Of a DNA stretch of 43,630 bases, positions 1 to 10,565 are shown piece after piece. Within the stretch, counting starts at the first letter, position 1; every line of letters starts with the position of its first letter. The notes below the pieces were generated by a model that saw only the letters and a list, made by a program, of their open reading frames with translations, had not been told where the DNA came from and did not search any database. Position numbers and translations under genes: made by a program. This DNA is from Ophiostoma sp. CBS 140.51 (Eukaryota > Ascomycota > Sordariomycetes > Ophiostomatales > Ophiostomataceae), in the NCBI GenBank assembly GCA_029298735.1, contig JANSLP010000274.1:1-43630 (forward strand), written 5' to 3'.

Positions 1-148
1 TCGTATGTAGCTTTTTGTACCTGTGGATCGATTTCAGACGATTTCACCAATCAAAAGGAAGTCCACAAAAAAAGTAATATTTTCGGCCCCAAGGAGATAT
101 TGAATTCGACCTCTTTTTTCTTCAACAAACTCTTGACTACCTGCCACA

Positions 149-2061
149 ATGGTCGCTCCGACCATCACTGCCGGCCATCCGGAACCGGTCATTGTTGACC
201 GTATCACCCGTGGTGGTCGTCGCCTCTGGTATCACCTTGAGGTTATCCAGCAGCCCGAGCGTGCCCGCGCTTGCGGTGCCGGTCCCAAGTGTAAGTTGAA
301 TGCATGCCATGGCGAGATGGCCTCGCTTTTTAGACGGCAGACGAGATGAAGGCCAACGTGAAGACGCTGTACGAATGTAGCCACTAACATATCTCAGCCT
401 CTGCCGACCGTCGCCCCGTTGACCCGCCTCCGGTTGTCGAGCTTCGCATCTTCGAGGGCCCATCCATGGAGCACGCCAAGGACATCACTTTTACCTACAA
501 CGCCAACTTCTTCCTCTTCGCCACACTCGAGCATGCCCGCGTCCTTGCCCATGGCCGTCTGCAGCCGCCTTCGGCTGCCACCCCTCCTGTTCTGACCGGT
601 ATGCCTGTCTCTGGCATGGCCTACCTCGACCGTCCTAAGGAGGCCGGCTACTTCCTGTTCCCCGATCTGTCCGTCCGCCACGAGGGCCGCTACCGCCTCA
701 CCTTCAACCTGTTCGAGCAGACCAAGGAGTTTGCCGACCTCGACAAGGAGACCCACGACGGTGCCGCCCACACGCCCGAGTCCTTCGACTGGCGTATGGA
801 GGTCAAGTCCAACGACTTCATGGTCTTCAGCGCCAAGAAGTTCCCTGGCCTGACCGAGTCCACCGCCCTGTCCCGCACAGTCGCTGAGCAGGGCTGCCGT
901 GTTCGTATTCGTCGCGACGTGCGCATGCGCCGCCGCGAGGGAAAGTCGTCCACGACAGCTGTTGCTGGCAGTGGAGACGTCCGTGCTGAAGAGGAGTACG
1001 CCCGCCGCCACCGCACACAAACGCCCGAGGTCGTTACCGACTACCGCGCCCGCTCCATGAGCACCGAGAGTGTCAACCGCACGCCATACGTCCCTGACGC
1101 CAACCACGCCCAGCGCCGCCCATCTATGAGCGACCATTACCACAGCGCTGCTCCTTCACCGCAGTCAGGCCCTTCATTGCCTCCCGCATTCGGCGCCAGC
1201 TCTGGCGGCCCTCACATGTCCAACAGTGCCCACCTTCGCTTCGGCGGCAACGCACCCAGCTCCTTCGCACAGCCTGCTTCGGTCCCGCCGTCGCCCACGA
1301 CCTACTCCGCACCAGCACACTCCTACGCCCAGCCTTCGCAACCGCAACCTCAACAACAGCCTCAGCAGCCGCCTCAGCACACCCAGCACCACTCAACGTC
1401 TTCCTTCTCCGCACCATCTCCCGCGCCTTCCCACGCAAACACCACTTCTCCGCCACCCAACCCTTCCCACTCTTACTACCAAGACCGCCCCGCCTCGCAA
1501 CACTACACCACTGCTCCTCCTCCTCCCCCAGCCGCCGCACCGGCACCTTCGCCAAAGCACGAGTCGTTTGACTACCACCGCCGTGTCTCAAACAGCTATA
1601 CGCCTGCCCCTCTGGCCATTGAACCTGCCAACGACCGCCGCGACTCCCGCATGATTTCGCCCGCCGAGTCCAAGACCCTGACTCTGCCATCTCTGAGCGA
1701 GATGATCTCGTTCCAGGACGAGAAGCGCCAGGCACCGCCCCCACCGCCTAGCAACAACAACACCACCTCCCCCAACAGCGACCGCGTTCCCTCGCTTAGC
1801 CAGCTGCTCCTACCCCAGCCTGTCTTGTCGCACCCGTCTGCACCGACCAGCCAGTCCTCCTCTGGACCAGCTCCACAGAAGAAGCGCTCGTACGGCCAGT
1901 ACAACAACATGGACCCCGTCGCCGAAGCTTACGCCACCAACACGGCAGTTAAAAACCACGCACGCCAGACTGAGGCTCCGCGTGAGCGCGACTTTGAGCA
2001 GCTGTGGTGGAAGCGTGCGGACGGCTCTGTTTGGACTGCACACGGCGAGGTCTCCCGATAG
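149..2061 (+). CDS. veA: VeA, velvet-family developmental regulator
   Basis: Two exons, 149-290 and 398-2061, give 601 residues. The intron (291-397, donor GTAAGT, branch CACTAAC, acceptor CTCAG) is in phase 1, and splicing restores the conserved run GPKSSADRRPVDPPPVVEL. The velvet domain covers roughly residues 20-215, with QQPERARACGAG, NFFLFATLE and the GYFLFPDLSVRHEGRYRL block. The rest is disordered, rich in Pro, Gln and Ser, with a conserved-looking LPSLSEMISF segment, as in the C-terminal half of other VeA proteins. In known fungi VeA enters the nucleus with importin alpha, pairs with VelB and LaeA, and links light response, sporulation and secondary metabolism. Basic residues around the intron (RGGRRLWYHL...RRPVD) fit the reported bipartite nuclear localisation signal. 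VelB, VosA and VelC are less likely because the domain is uninterrupted and followed by a long tail. Only 148 bases of upstream sequence are present. Confidence 0.95.
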
Positions 2062-3156
2062 TGTAGGGCTATTGAGGGATTAAAGAGGGTTTTGTTCATT
2101 TGATCATGAACCTAGAGCAACCCTTAACTTTGGTTTAAGGTGGCAAATTAGGCCCAATGGCTCCCCTTCCCACCTGGATGCAAAAAATACAATCTACGGA
2201 ATAATGAACGTGGTTGGGTATCTGGTATTGCTGGATCTGGGGGCGAATTGGATGGGATTGGCCCTTATTGTTATGGATTTTTTTTTTCTGACACGAACAC
2301 GGAACACACGTCGACCTTTTCTTTATTTCCTTTATTTCCTTGCCTTCTTCTCCTTTTTTTTTGTCGTTTTTTTCTGTTCATTCTATTCTCCCTACACGCG
2401 CAACGGCGATTACGATCCGAAAAACCGGATTCGGGATTGCACTTTGCTCTACTTTGTGAACTCTTTTTCTTGGATATCTTTTCCTTATGTCTTTCTTATT
2501 TATCTCCAACGGCGTTTGGGGAGGACTCCCTGGGCTTGGTGTTAACATTTACTTTTCATTTTTACCTGTTTGCCTTCTGTCGCTACTACTCCTTCTTGTT
2601 ACATCTGTTCATCCCATATTATTCTGTGTGGTCTTTTCTTATATTATCAATTTCCATTTCAAATTTCATCCAACTGTTTTGGTTACAACTTTGGCTTCTT
2701 GACACCCATTTCCCTTTATTCGACTCTTGCCGGCTGGGACATAAGTCCTAAACAGCTGGCTAATTTATACAATTCTCCCAGCTATTTGGTATATCTATAG
2801 TTATCTTAAAAACCGGTAGTGAAACACACAATCAAGTGCATATTGTGTATTTGACAATTAAGCAGTGATAAAACCAGTGTTTTAACATTCAGTGAGAGCG
2901 TTGTGCCAGTCGTAGCTTCCCCAAAGGAATCATAAGAAGAAGAACAGGATGGCAGTTGCGATGGACAATTGTGCCTTCCTCTATGCTACCACCTGGGTAA
3001 CAGAGGGACAATGTTTATAAAGAAGGCCGCAAAAACGATTTGCCTCCTTGTACAATGCCACCGACTTCTTCTGCAACTCGCACAATCCGCCAGCCTTAAT
3101 TAGATACTCAGCATTTCCTATCTCTTTTCGATCCAGACCTCTATCCTGACACCGCC
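2062..3156. other. Intergenic: veA 3' region and T-rich spacer
   Basis: No gene is supported here. The first part is the veA 3' region, with a small hairpin at 2094-2111 (GTTCAT paired with ATGAAC). From about 2270 to 2700 the plus strand is strongly T-rich; open frames in it translate to Phe/Leu/Ser-rich low-complexity sequence with no recognisable motif. The stretch 2750-3150 is AT-rich and leads into the kinase pseudogene. Confidence 0.6.
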
Positions 3157-4330
3157 ATGAACTCTCCTGACACCGCCGAAGAAAGCGTCTGCATGAGAGA
3201 CTTTGAGCCATCCGAATGGAAGAATGTCCATCTGGTCGGAGACCAAAATGGCCTTGAAGACTTGAACGACTACCAACATTTCGGATTTCACACCATTCTC
3301 CTTGGCGACACCCTCGGAGAGGGCCGCCGGTACCGTGTTCTACACAAACTCGGCTGTGGTCGAACGGCCACTGTATGGCTCTGCCTCGACACGCAACCTG
3401 ACGAGCACAAATATGTTGCGATCAGGGTTGTCAGGTCGTTATTCAAATTAAAAGCTATGCGCGACCTGGTTCAAAGTAAGGACGAACCCAGTCCAGGCTT
3501 CGACAGACTTTCTGACATATTGAGGCATTTCAAGATCAAAGGGCACAATGGAGAACATGTATGTGTGATATATCCAGTCTACGGCCCTCCTATTGCGCCA
3601 GTTCTATGGAAGTATTTTTTTTGGCGACCCCGGCCAAGTTCTTCGGTCAATGGCGTTACGGGCCACGGAAGCACCGTGCTTTTTGCATAAGAACGGCTAA
3701 GGCCACGGAGGTATGTATACACGGCGCAAAATGCCGAGCGAGCACCCCGTTTTGCACAGCAACCTGCGCGCCTTGAGCGACTTTTTTACATCCAACATAC
3801 GCGTGATCGATTTTCAAAATGCATTTCTTCTCAGTGGTCGGCCGCTCAGCGATATAAGCGCGCCAGTAAGATACCTTCCACCCGAAGTACTTCTTGGTCT
3901 ACCGGGATGCTACGGCAAAGACAGCGGCATTTAGGCGCTCGGATGCACGCTGTTTGAGATCCGACAGCAGATGCCGCTTGTTGACCGGGATGACGAAGAC
4001 GAAGTGCTGGCCGATATTGTGCGATGCTTTGGCCCGCTACCTATTTCGACATGGCATAGTTGGGGGATCGGCCACAAGTACTTTGACGAAAACATGGTCT
4101 GCATCAACCGTAACTTTTACGGCGACAACCGAGAGCGGTCGCTCGAGGACTGCTTTAACATGCACAAGACCATCGAAACATCAAGTGGAGGCATAGTGAA
4201 AAGACAGCGCACTACAAAGAAGGAGCAGAGGATATTTGCTTGTCTTCTGGCCCGAGTTATGCTTTACGACAGGGGGAGGGGGCGGAGAATCGACGGCATT
4301 GTGCACGATCCCTGGTTCTCTCTTACATGA
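3157..4330 (+). pseudogene. SRPK-like protein kinase pseudogene
   Basis: The joined reading is homologous to fungal SR-protein-kinase-like kinases: LGDTLGEGRRYRVLHKLGCG with a glycine loop, then FGDPGQVLRSMALRATEA and CFLHKNG, an activation-loop block RVIDFQNAF, the RYLPPEVLLG segment, ALGCTLFEI and a terminal DPWF. The reading is broken three times. A run of eight T (3615-3622) shifts the frame; with seven T the kinase frame continues. TAA at 3698-3700 lies inside CFLHKNG-GHGG. TAG at 3932-3934 replaces the Trp codon expected before ALGC. Key residues are also lost: the VAIK lysine is Arg (residue 90), the HGD-like catalytic loop reads HGG, and DFG reads DFQ. The first 177 codons (to 3690) and codons from 3935 onward remain open. 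A functional product is unlikely. Intron-based rescue was considered, but no GT...AG pair removes all three lesions. Confidence 0.85.
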
Positions 4331-4514
4331 GTGTCGCTGCTAAGACCAAATATGAGGTTGTGGGCATCTCTTGTTGTTTTCATTTGGCTTTTATCCTTCT
4401 TTACCATCATCCGATTCTTGTCCACTGTCATCTAGCTTATGGTGTATCTTTATTGACGCAAAAATAGGGTTTGGGTGTCTGCATGTTACTTTTAGTGAGT
4501 GATATTATTAGTGT

Positions 4515-4537
4515 ACATACATACATATATATATATG
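4515..4537. repeat. Short CATA/TA microsatellite
   Basis: Three CATA-like units run directly into five or so TA units. It is a simple sequence repeat in the spacer downstream of the kinase pseudogene. Confidence 0.8.
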
Positions 4538-5424
4538 TCGAAGCGTCGGGCCAGCCTGTGCGCAGGCGATGACAATAATACCGCTCCATATCCATATGCT
4601 TTGGACGGTTATTGTTCTGGCAACGATAAACAATAAGAAAACAAGAAAGTACGTATGCTTTACAAAAGCCGACGCCTGCATGGTTGCACAGCACAAAATA
4701 GACGAGCATCGAGACCGAAATTGAGAAATGCAGGTCAGAAAAAGGAAAGAAAAAAGAGATCAATGCGTGTGCAGCTTGCATGCAGTTCACAATCCTCATC
4801 AAATCTTGGACTTTGAAAGTCATTGGTTGAGAAAAGTTGCTAGGTCAGCAAGAGATGTCAGGTCAGCTAGCGTCAAAATGGTACATGTTTTGCAGCAAGT
4901 GCGTGGACAGCAACTCCCGGATCACGTGAAAAATAGCGCGTCCCACGCAGCTCACACCTGCAAGGGGAGCTAGGCGGCCCCACACCAACCCACCGCCAAA
5001 ATTAGGTTGGAGCCCATGTTTCAGAAGAGGCATTTCTCCAAAAATGTTTAGCGGCAAGGCAGGAACGAAAAACGGTTGCCCGTTGCCCGGCCCGCAAGCT
5101 TTTAAACGGGGCAAAAGTAAACAATCACCGCCCAGACCCTCAAAAACACAACCACCGACGAAAAAAATGGGCGTGCGTCACCCAAACAAAAATGCCACAG
5201 TCCCCCATTTCACACACATTCGAACTACACGCAGATACGCTCACATTCTTGTTGGAGAAGCACTAGAACGAGACCAGCGACATTACGACGTAAGACAGGC
5301 AGCTTCGCGAGCAGGGCAGGGAAAGTGCGATCCGTGAGCAAGAGAAACCCGCAATCCAGTACTGCCCCATTTTGGTATTGGACACCAGGAAGGAACAACC
5401 AACGAACCCCAAATAAACATTGGC

Positions 5425-5610
5425 GTCTTTTCCTCTCTCTCTTTCTTACGCCTACAATCTCTCCTTTTATTTCATCTTCTTCCTCGCTTTGCTCTTCTTC
5501 TGCCGATCTCCTACACCCCAACTCGACCGAGTACTTCTTTGCTCTTGCCAAGCTTCTTCCACTATTTCAACAACCATCTACGACCTTTTCCTTTCTTCTT
5601 TTTGAAGCAA
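5425..5610 (+). promoter_or_regulatory. Pyrimidine-rich leader tract upstream of the 5683 gene
   Basis: The plus strand is dominated by C and T (repeated TCTCTCTTTCTT-like stretches), ending about 70 bases before the ATG at 5683. Such CT tracts commonly mark core promoters and transcription start regions in filamentous fungi. The assignment rests on composition and position only. Confidence 0.4.
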
Positions 5611-5682
5611 AAGTATGATCGCATAAGAACACACAAGAAGCAAGCGAAAAGAGACCCTTTATTCTACCTCACATTCGACACA

Positions 5683-7761
5683 ATGTCCTCCCCAATTGAG
5701 GCAGACGCGGCCACCGCACCACGTCCATTCTCTTTCTCAGGGACCAGTAGCGCGAGCTATCTCGACGACCAGCCGCAACCACAGCTGCAGCGCCCACAAC
5801 AACAACAACAACTGAATCAGCCGCAACAGCGGCCACACACTTCTCGTTTTGTCGAGGGCTCCATGAACGACCGTGCGAGCCGCGCACCGCCCGTCTCCTA
5901 CTTGGGCGGCATTGGCGGCGGCAACGGCGACGACAACCGAGGCAGCCGCACTCGCTCCCGGTCTCGTGGTCGGGGCAACGGTGCAGACGGCGCTCGGGAC
6001 GACCCCTACGCACACCGCGAGTACCAGAACAGCACCCGCCGCTCTCTCCAGATGGCTCGTCCATCGCTCTCGGCCTTCCGCACGTCCAACACTGCCGCCT
6101 CGGCAGGTACGTCTTCCTCGATAACATCGACAAACACAACGGACACGAATGCCACCAATGCCACAGCGACGAGCAACAACAGCAGTCTGCGTCGCCCGCG
6201 GAGCTTCCTGGGTCCCATTTGGGACGGTATGACGAAGCGCTTGCACCGCCGGACACGGAGCACGGTCGAAGCTGATATGGCCAAGAAGCGTGAGCAGGAG
6301 CAGCAGCAGCATCGGAGCCAGCAGCAGCATCAGCAGCACCATATGCAAGCTATGGGTCCCACACCTGCTGCGGCAGCTCTGCCGGGTGCCGTGCCGGGTG
6401 GCGACCGACTCTCTCCAGACGAGGTTCTCGCGAACTATCAGCAGCTCATGCAGTCTGGCTTCTTCAGCAAGCGGGCCATTCCTGCTACTCGCCAAGGTCT
6501 TACCAGCCGTGGTGGTACCAGCAGCGGCACTGGCAGCAGTTCTTCTAGCAGCACCGATGCACCAACTACCTGCCCTACGCGCCCTCCTCCACCCCCGCCC
6601 AAGTCGGCGCCGTGGATCAATGGTACACCTCTGTCTCCTGTTGCGCCGTCCCCAGCTGGAGGTGCTACCATTACTATCACGCCCCGTGGTACAAAGCGTG
6701 TCCGGGCCCCTGCCGACGAAGGCGAGGATGTGGATGCCCGTCATGACGGTCCTACCCCCGAAGCCAGCCGTGCTCCCATTCACTCTACCGCGAACTCCAA
6801 CCCGGCTACTCCTACCCGCAACAGCCCACGGAAAATAAGCAAGAAGCTGCGTAAGGCGCCTTCTATTCGCTCTACCCTGGGACAGGACGGCAGTGTTCGC
6901 AGCCTTCGAAGCATGCACAGCGCGGCTGCCGCTGCCGCCGCCGCGGCGGAAGCAGAGTACACCGAGGCAATCAACACTCGTCCCTCAACCGGCTACAGTG
7001 CGCATGGTTCGGTGACATCGTCGACTCGTACAACACGGAGCCAAACTGCTGCGCACGCGCCTGTCCAGGTTCACCAGCCCCTGCCGCCTCTGCCCGTGAA
7101 TGTCACCGTGTCTGCTGCTCCAGTCTCTCCTGCCATTGGCAACGAGAAGCGTGTTGTGTCTAAGAAGCGCAACGGCACGCTTCGTATCAGCGCGGAAGAG
7201 AACCGTGACAGCCACCAGGCTGCACTCAAGGTTGCTCAGCGTCGTCCAGAGGTGCCCCAGGAGCCGAAGAGAAAGAGACGGTCACAGAACTCGTCTGCTG
7301 TTGTGCACCAGGACCGTCAAGGTAGCAACACTGGCGATGTTATGATCCTCGACGATGAGCGCAGCCAGGAGGAGAAGACCCGGAAGCAGGATACTCTCCG
7401 CATGGTGCCAACAACCAACTACCACCGTCCTTTGGGCCCATCCAACCCTGCTACTCCTAACCGTGGTGGCAGCCGCAGCAACAGCGGTGATAACGGACGT
7501 GCTGTTCTTACCACGCTATCACCGTCGTCTTCCCAGCAAAAGCAGCAACACTCGCAGTCGGAGCGCCCGCAGCCGCCGATCAGCTTCCACTACCCACAGC
7601 GTGTGCGTGTTCGGCGACCCATGCAAGCGCAGGCCGTCGAGATCACGGCCGGTCCCTTGTCAGCATCGGGCAACACGAGATCCAAGGCCCAGATCAACGG
7701 CAAGAACCTTTTGTTCCGCGAGGAAGACACCGAGAACCAGGTGCCCATCTGGCAAGACTAG
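5683..7761 (+). CDS. Disordered protein of unknown function
   Basis: Single exon, 692 residues. The ATG at 5683 was chosen for its CACAATG context and because upstream in-frame sequence (open back to 5539) translates the pyrimidine-rich leader. I do not recognise the protein. It is almost wholly low complexity: a Gln-rich stretch near residues 27-45, Arg/Ser/Gly repeats (SRTRSRSRGRG), Ser/Thr/Asn runs, a second Gln/His-rich stretch after a basic segment (RPRSFLGPIWDGMTKRLHRR), a poly-Pro run, a run of nine Ala, and basic clusters such as PKRKRRS that could be nuclear localisation signals. The least degenerate parts are SPDEVLANYQQLMQSGFFSKRAIP and the C-terminal REEDTENQVPIWQD. A nuclear role is possible from composition alone; no enzymatic motif is visible. 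Confidence 0.8.
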   Translation: MSSPIEADAATAPRPFSFSGTSSASYLDDQPQPQLQRPQQQQQLNQPQQRPHTSRFVEGSMNDRASRAPPVSYLGGIGGGNGDDNRGSRTRSRSRGRGNGADGARDDPYAHREYQNSTRRSLQMARPSLSAFRTSNTAASAGTSSSITSTNTTDTNATNATATSNNSSLRRPRSFLGPIWDGMTKRLHRRTRSTVEADMAKKREQEQQQHRSQQQHQQHHMQAMGPTPAAAALPGAVPGGDRLSPDEVLANYQQLMQSGFFSKRAIPATRQGLTSRGGTSSGTGSSSSSSTDAPTTCPTRPPPPPPKSAPWINGTPLSPVAPSPAGGATITITPRGTKRVRAPADEGEDVDARHDGPTPEASRAPIHSTANSNPATPTRNSPRKISKKLRKAPSIRSTLGQDGSVRSLRSMHSAAAAAAAAAEAEYTEAINTRPSTGYSAHGSVTSSTRTTRSQTAAHAPVQVHQPLPPLPVNVTVSAAPVSPAIGNEKRVVSKKRNGTLRISAEENRDSHQAALKVAQRRPEVPQEPKRKRRSQNSSAVVHQDRQGSNTGDVMILDDERSQEEKTRKQDTLRMVPTTNYHRPLGPSNPATPNRGGSRSNSGDNGRAVLTTLSPSSSQQKQQHSQSERPQPPISFHYPQRVRVRRPMQAQAVEITAGPLSASGNTRSKAQINGKNLLFREEDTENQVPIWQD

Positions 7762-8519
7762 GCATCTGATGAACGGCGTGTACGGATTATTATTTTGGGA
7801 GTTTATTGTTTTTGATTTGCTCTACTTTTGCGTCCTTTGGTTTCGGTGTCCTATATGGTTTGTAGCTTTCCGGTACTCTGTTTTCTGGTTTGATTTTGTT
7901 TCGGTCTTTTCTTGCCTGGTCTTGTTTTTTCTTCTGCCTTTCTTTTTTGATGAGACGACACATGATCATGAGCCATGTCTTGGTGCGAAAGCACTCACCC
8001 ACGAAACGTCAATACTTTTATTTTACGGCATGAGATACGATACAAAATAATGAAAAGGAGGAAGAGCGGAGACGGCAACGCGAGGCCAATGTACTATCAA
8101 CAATGGCTTTGGGGAGGGCGAGGGCCATATTTTGTAAACTTGTAATTTTGATGATTGATTTTTTTTAAATTTTTGTTCAGCTTGTCTTATCACCTTTGCC
8201 TTTGGAGTGATATTGAAAGAAAAATGCGCAGGGTCGGAGATTTAATGTTTATTACTGCTCTGCTTGGGTCTATTACAAGCCATAGGCTTGGAAGGAAACT
8301 ATGATTGCTTCTTTTGATTCCGTTAAAACAGTCTACCTGATAGGGGATGGTGAATGCGTGTTGCAGTGATTAATCCCTCTCCCCCAAGAAAACAACTCAC
8401 TTTGCCTCATGTGGATGTCTATCTAAACATAACCGCGTATTGATGCTATTCCTACCGTCTGCCTTCACCTTAGCGCAAAATGCTAACTTTGGCATTTAAA
8501 AAGGACTGCCTCCCTGACA
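7762..8519. other. Convergent intergenic region
   Basis: This lies between the 3' ends of two convergent genes (plus-strand gene ending at 7761, minus-strand gene ending at 8520). It is AT-rich with T-rich runs up to about 8180, as expected for 3' untranslated sequence. No gene or RNA is supported. Confidence 0.6.
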
Positions 8520-9977
8520 TTACATGAATGCTGAATGAGGGGGATACATGGCATAGTCTGGCAGCTGCCTCGCGCGTAGAACGGGTGTCGGGGGCTGCAT
8601 GTACATCTCAGGAGCATCTGATGGCTTGTTTTGTACTTTATTATTTACCTTCGACGAGCGGTTGGCTTGAAGTCCCATGTGGCTGTTTTGGAACAAGTTA
8701 CCCGTATCGGAGGCGCGTAGCGGAATAGAAGGACCGGGACACGTCAGCGAGCACGTGGTGTTTGTTCCGAACGAGCTTGGCCACTCTTTGGGCTGGTATG
8801 CCTGTGTCGTGCCCAGACTTGTTGGTGTAGGATGCTGTTGCTGCGAAGAGGTCGAAGCTTGTGACCCTGTAGACACAGAGCAAGTGTTGTTGGCAAAGTA
8901 TGAATGATTGGAAAGATCCGAAACGCTCACGGGCTTGGGACTGTGTGGCGAGTTGGAAGCGGGAGAGACCATGTCCGCATCAGGATACGGAGTAGGCGGA
9001 CGATATAGAGGTATCCGGAGAGGCTCACACAACAAGAGCTTCTTCTTCCACTTTTCAGTATCCTTGCCGCTAGTACCAACAGTGCCATCAGAGACGTAAG
9101 AGTCGGAGGATGCGTCGGCAAAGCGCACATGTGAGCCCTGGAGTGGCAGACAATTTTGCCGGCTGCCCACTTGCTGAACCGACTGGTGGATCGGAGGGCC
9201 CATGCAAACAGAAGAGGTGGTAGCCGGCTCCGGTTTGACCATGACGTCGCCGTGTTGGTTGACTGACGGAACAGATATGGAATGCTCGCTGGCAGGTGGG
9301 TTTGAGGCGGCACGCCAAAGCTGATCTTGCTCTGTGGGAGTTTATTAGCATACGTTAATTCTTAGTGAAACAGGCAGAGAATACAAGATGTGGTCAATAA
9401 AGTAAGTGGCTTCCTTACCTCTTTTCTTTGCCAACATGTCGATGACCTCCTGAACGTTGCGCTCCTCTTCAAGGCTGATCGGGTGACCTCCTCTGAATAG
9501 GCGGACAGGCTTGTCGTCAGTCTCGACTGAGGGCAAGATGACATTTTGGCCAAGAACAGAACCGGGCGACTCTGGGACGGGCTGGCCCCGGTTGTGGCAG
9601 CATCTGTTATACGCTGAGTTGGGGTAGCAGTAAATGCAGTCCTTGGTCGCTGCACCCACAGGCTCATATAGTGGTATCTCGCGGCAGATATCGCGACTGC
9701 TCAGCTTTGGGATTTCGTCACTTTGAGTGCTGTCTCTGGCACTGGAGCTGCCGCGCCTCCTGCTCTTGGACTTGAATCGGCGGCTGGCCACCGTGGACCG
9801 CTTCTTCGCACCACGCTTGGGAGTCGGGGTCGAAGAACTCGGCAGCCGTAGCTGTCCTGTGGTCCGCCGAGTTCTGAGCTGCACCGCTGGCTTGCAACTC
9901 TCTTCGCTCGCATGGCTGCTTGCCAGACGGCTCGACCGACGCAAAGCCCGGGTTTCGCTGGCGGTTCTCTGTGTCAT
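8520..9977 (-). CDS. Unknown protein with a short Cys/His cluster
   Basis: Two exons on the minus strand, 9977-9419 and 9331-8520, give 456 residues. The intron (9332-9418, donor GTAAGG, branch GCTAAT, acceptor CCCACAG) is in phase 1 and joins MLAKKR to EQDQLWRAAS. The N-terminal 80 residues are strongly basic and Arg/Ser-rich (RRSSRLASSHASEES, KRGAKKRST, RRFKSKSRRR), suggesting nuclear or nucleic-acid association. Next comes REIPLYEPVGAATKDCIYCY with CCH a few residues later, a Cys/His group that could bind a metal but matches no zinc-finger class I know. The segment DDKPVRLFRGGHPISLEEERNVQEVIDMLAKKRE looks folded and partly helical. The C-terminal half is disordered and Ser/Thr/Pro/Gln-rich. 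No function is assigned. The neighbour nic96 is transcribed in the same direction, 588 bases upstream. Confidence 0.75.
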
Positions 9978-10565
9978 GATTGTTTGGTGATGTTTAAGGG
10001 GTGGAAAGGATGAACGCGAACGTAAACAGTCTAGTTAGATGAGAGGAACGATAATGTACGGATGACGGCGTTGTGATGCTTCAGTAGTGATGGTATTGGT
10101 GATGTGGATGATGAGGAGATGATGGTGATGATAAATTGGGTAACGACACAAAAAGCACGCCATGTTGACATTTTAGAGAAGTGCATCGCATCTTAAAAAG
10201 GAAGGAGTGGTGATCTAGGCAGAAATTTGACAAGGTGGGAAAGCGCAACAAGTAACACAGTGATACGAGGGAAGGAGGGACTGTTGGGCTGTTTCGAACC
10301 ATCAGCTCGAGGAAGCTACGATCGTGAAATATGTATTTATACCTAAAATCGTGGCAAGGCAGGTGCGTTCCAAGCAGCCTCTTGCCAAAACAAAACCAGC
10401 TCGTGTAAAATGGGAAGGAACATGAAAGCCAGAGACAAGAGAAAACCAATTAAGAGCATTAAAAACAGAAACCAAAGCTTTGATCCTTATTAGCTACAAT
10501 ACAGCAAAAGAACCTCCCCGGCCACGTTCCAATATCGTATATCTATAACCGCTTTTTTCACCTAA
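9978..10565. other. Intergenic: nic96 3' end and promoter of the 9977 gene
   Basis: Both flanking genes are on the minus strand, so this spacer carries the 3' untranslated region of nic96 and the upstream region of the 8520-9977 gene. A GAT/GGT-rich simple-sequence stretch lies at about 10085-10132. No gene is supported. Confidence 0.6.
10085..10132. repeat. GAT-rich simple sequence
   Basis: Imperfect repetition of GAT, GGT and GAG triplets in the upstream region of the minus-strand gene that begins at 9977. Confidence 0.6.

Larger units (their letters stand above)
4331..5682. other. Intergenic: spacer and leader of the 5683 gene
   Basis: No gene is supported. A simple repeat (CATA then TA units) lies at 4515-4537. 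From about 5415 to 5610 the plus strand is rich in C and T, the usual leader composition of filamentous fungal genes, and runs up to the start codon at 5683. Short open frames here have no recognisable domain. Confidence 0.6.

Noticed and set aside
394..1143. Open frame of 249 codons antisense to veA
   Set aside because: It is the reverse of the conserved velvet domain; composition is a by-product of GC-rich codon bias and it has no recognisable motif.
2204..2800. Overlapping open frames rich in Phe, Leu and Ser
   Set aside because: They translate T-rich untranslated sequence in several frames at once with no membrane-protein family resemblance.
5737..6918. Open frame of 393 codons antisense to the 5683 gene
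   Set aside because: Arg/Ala-rich translation with no domain, caused by repetitive Gln and Ser codons on the sense strand.
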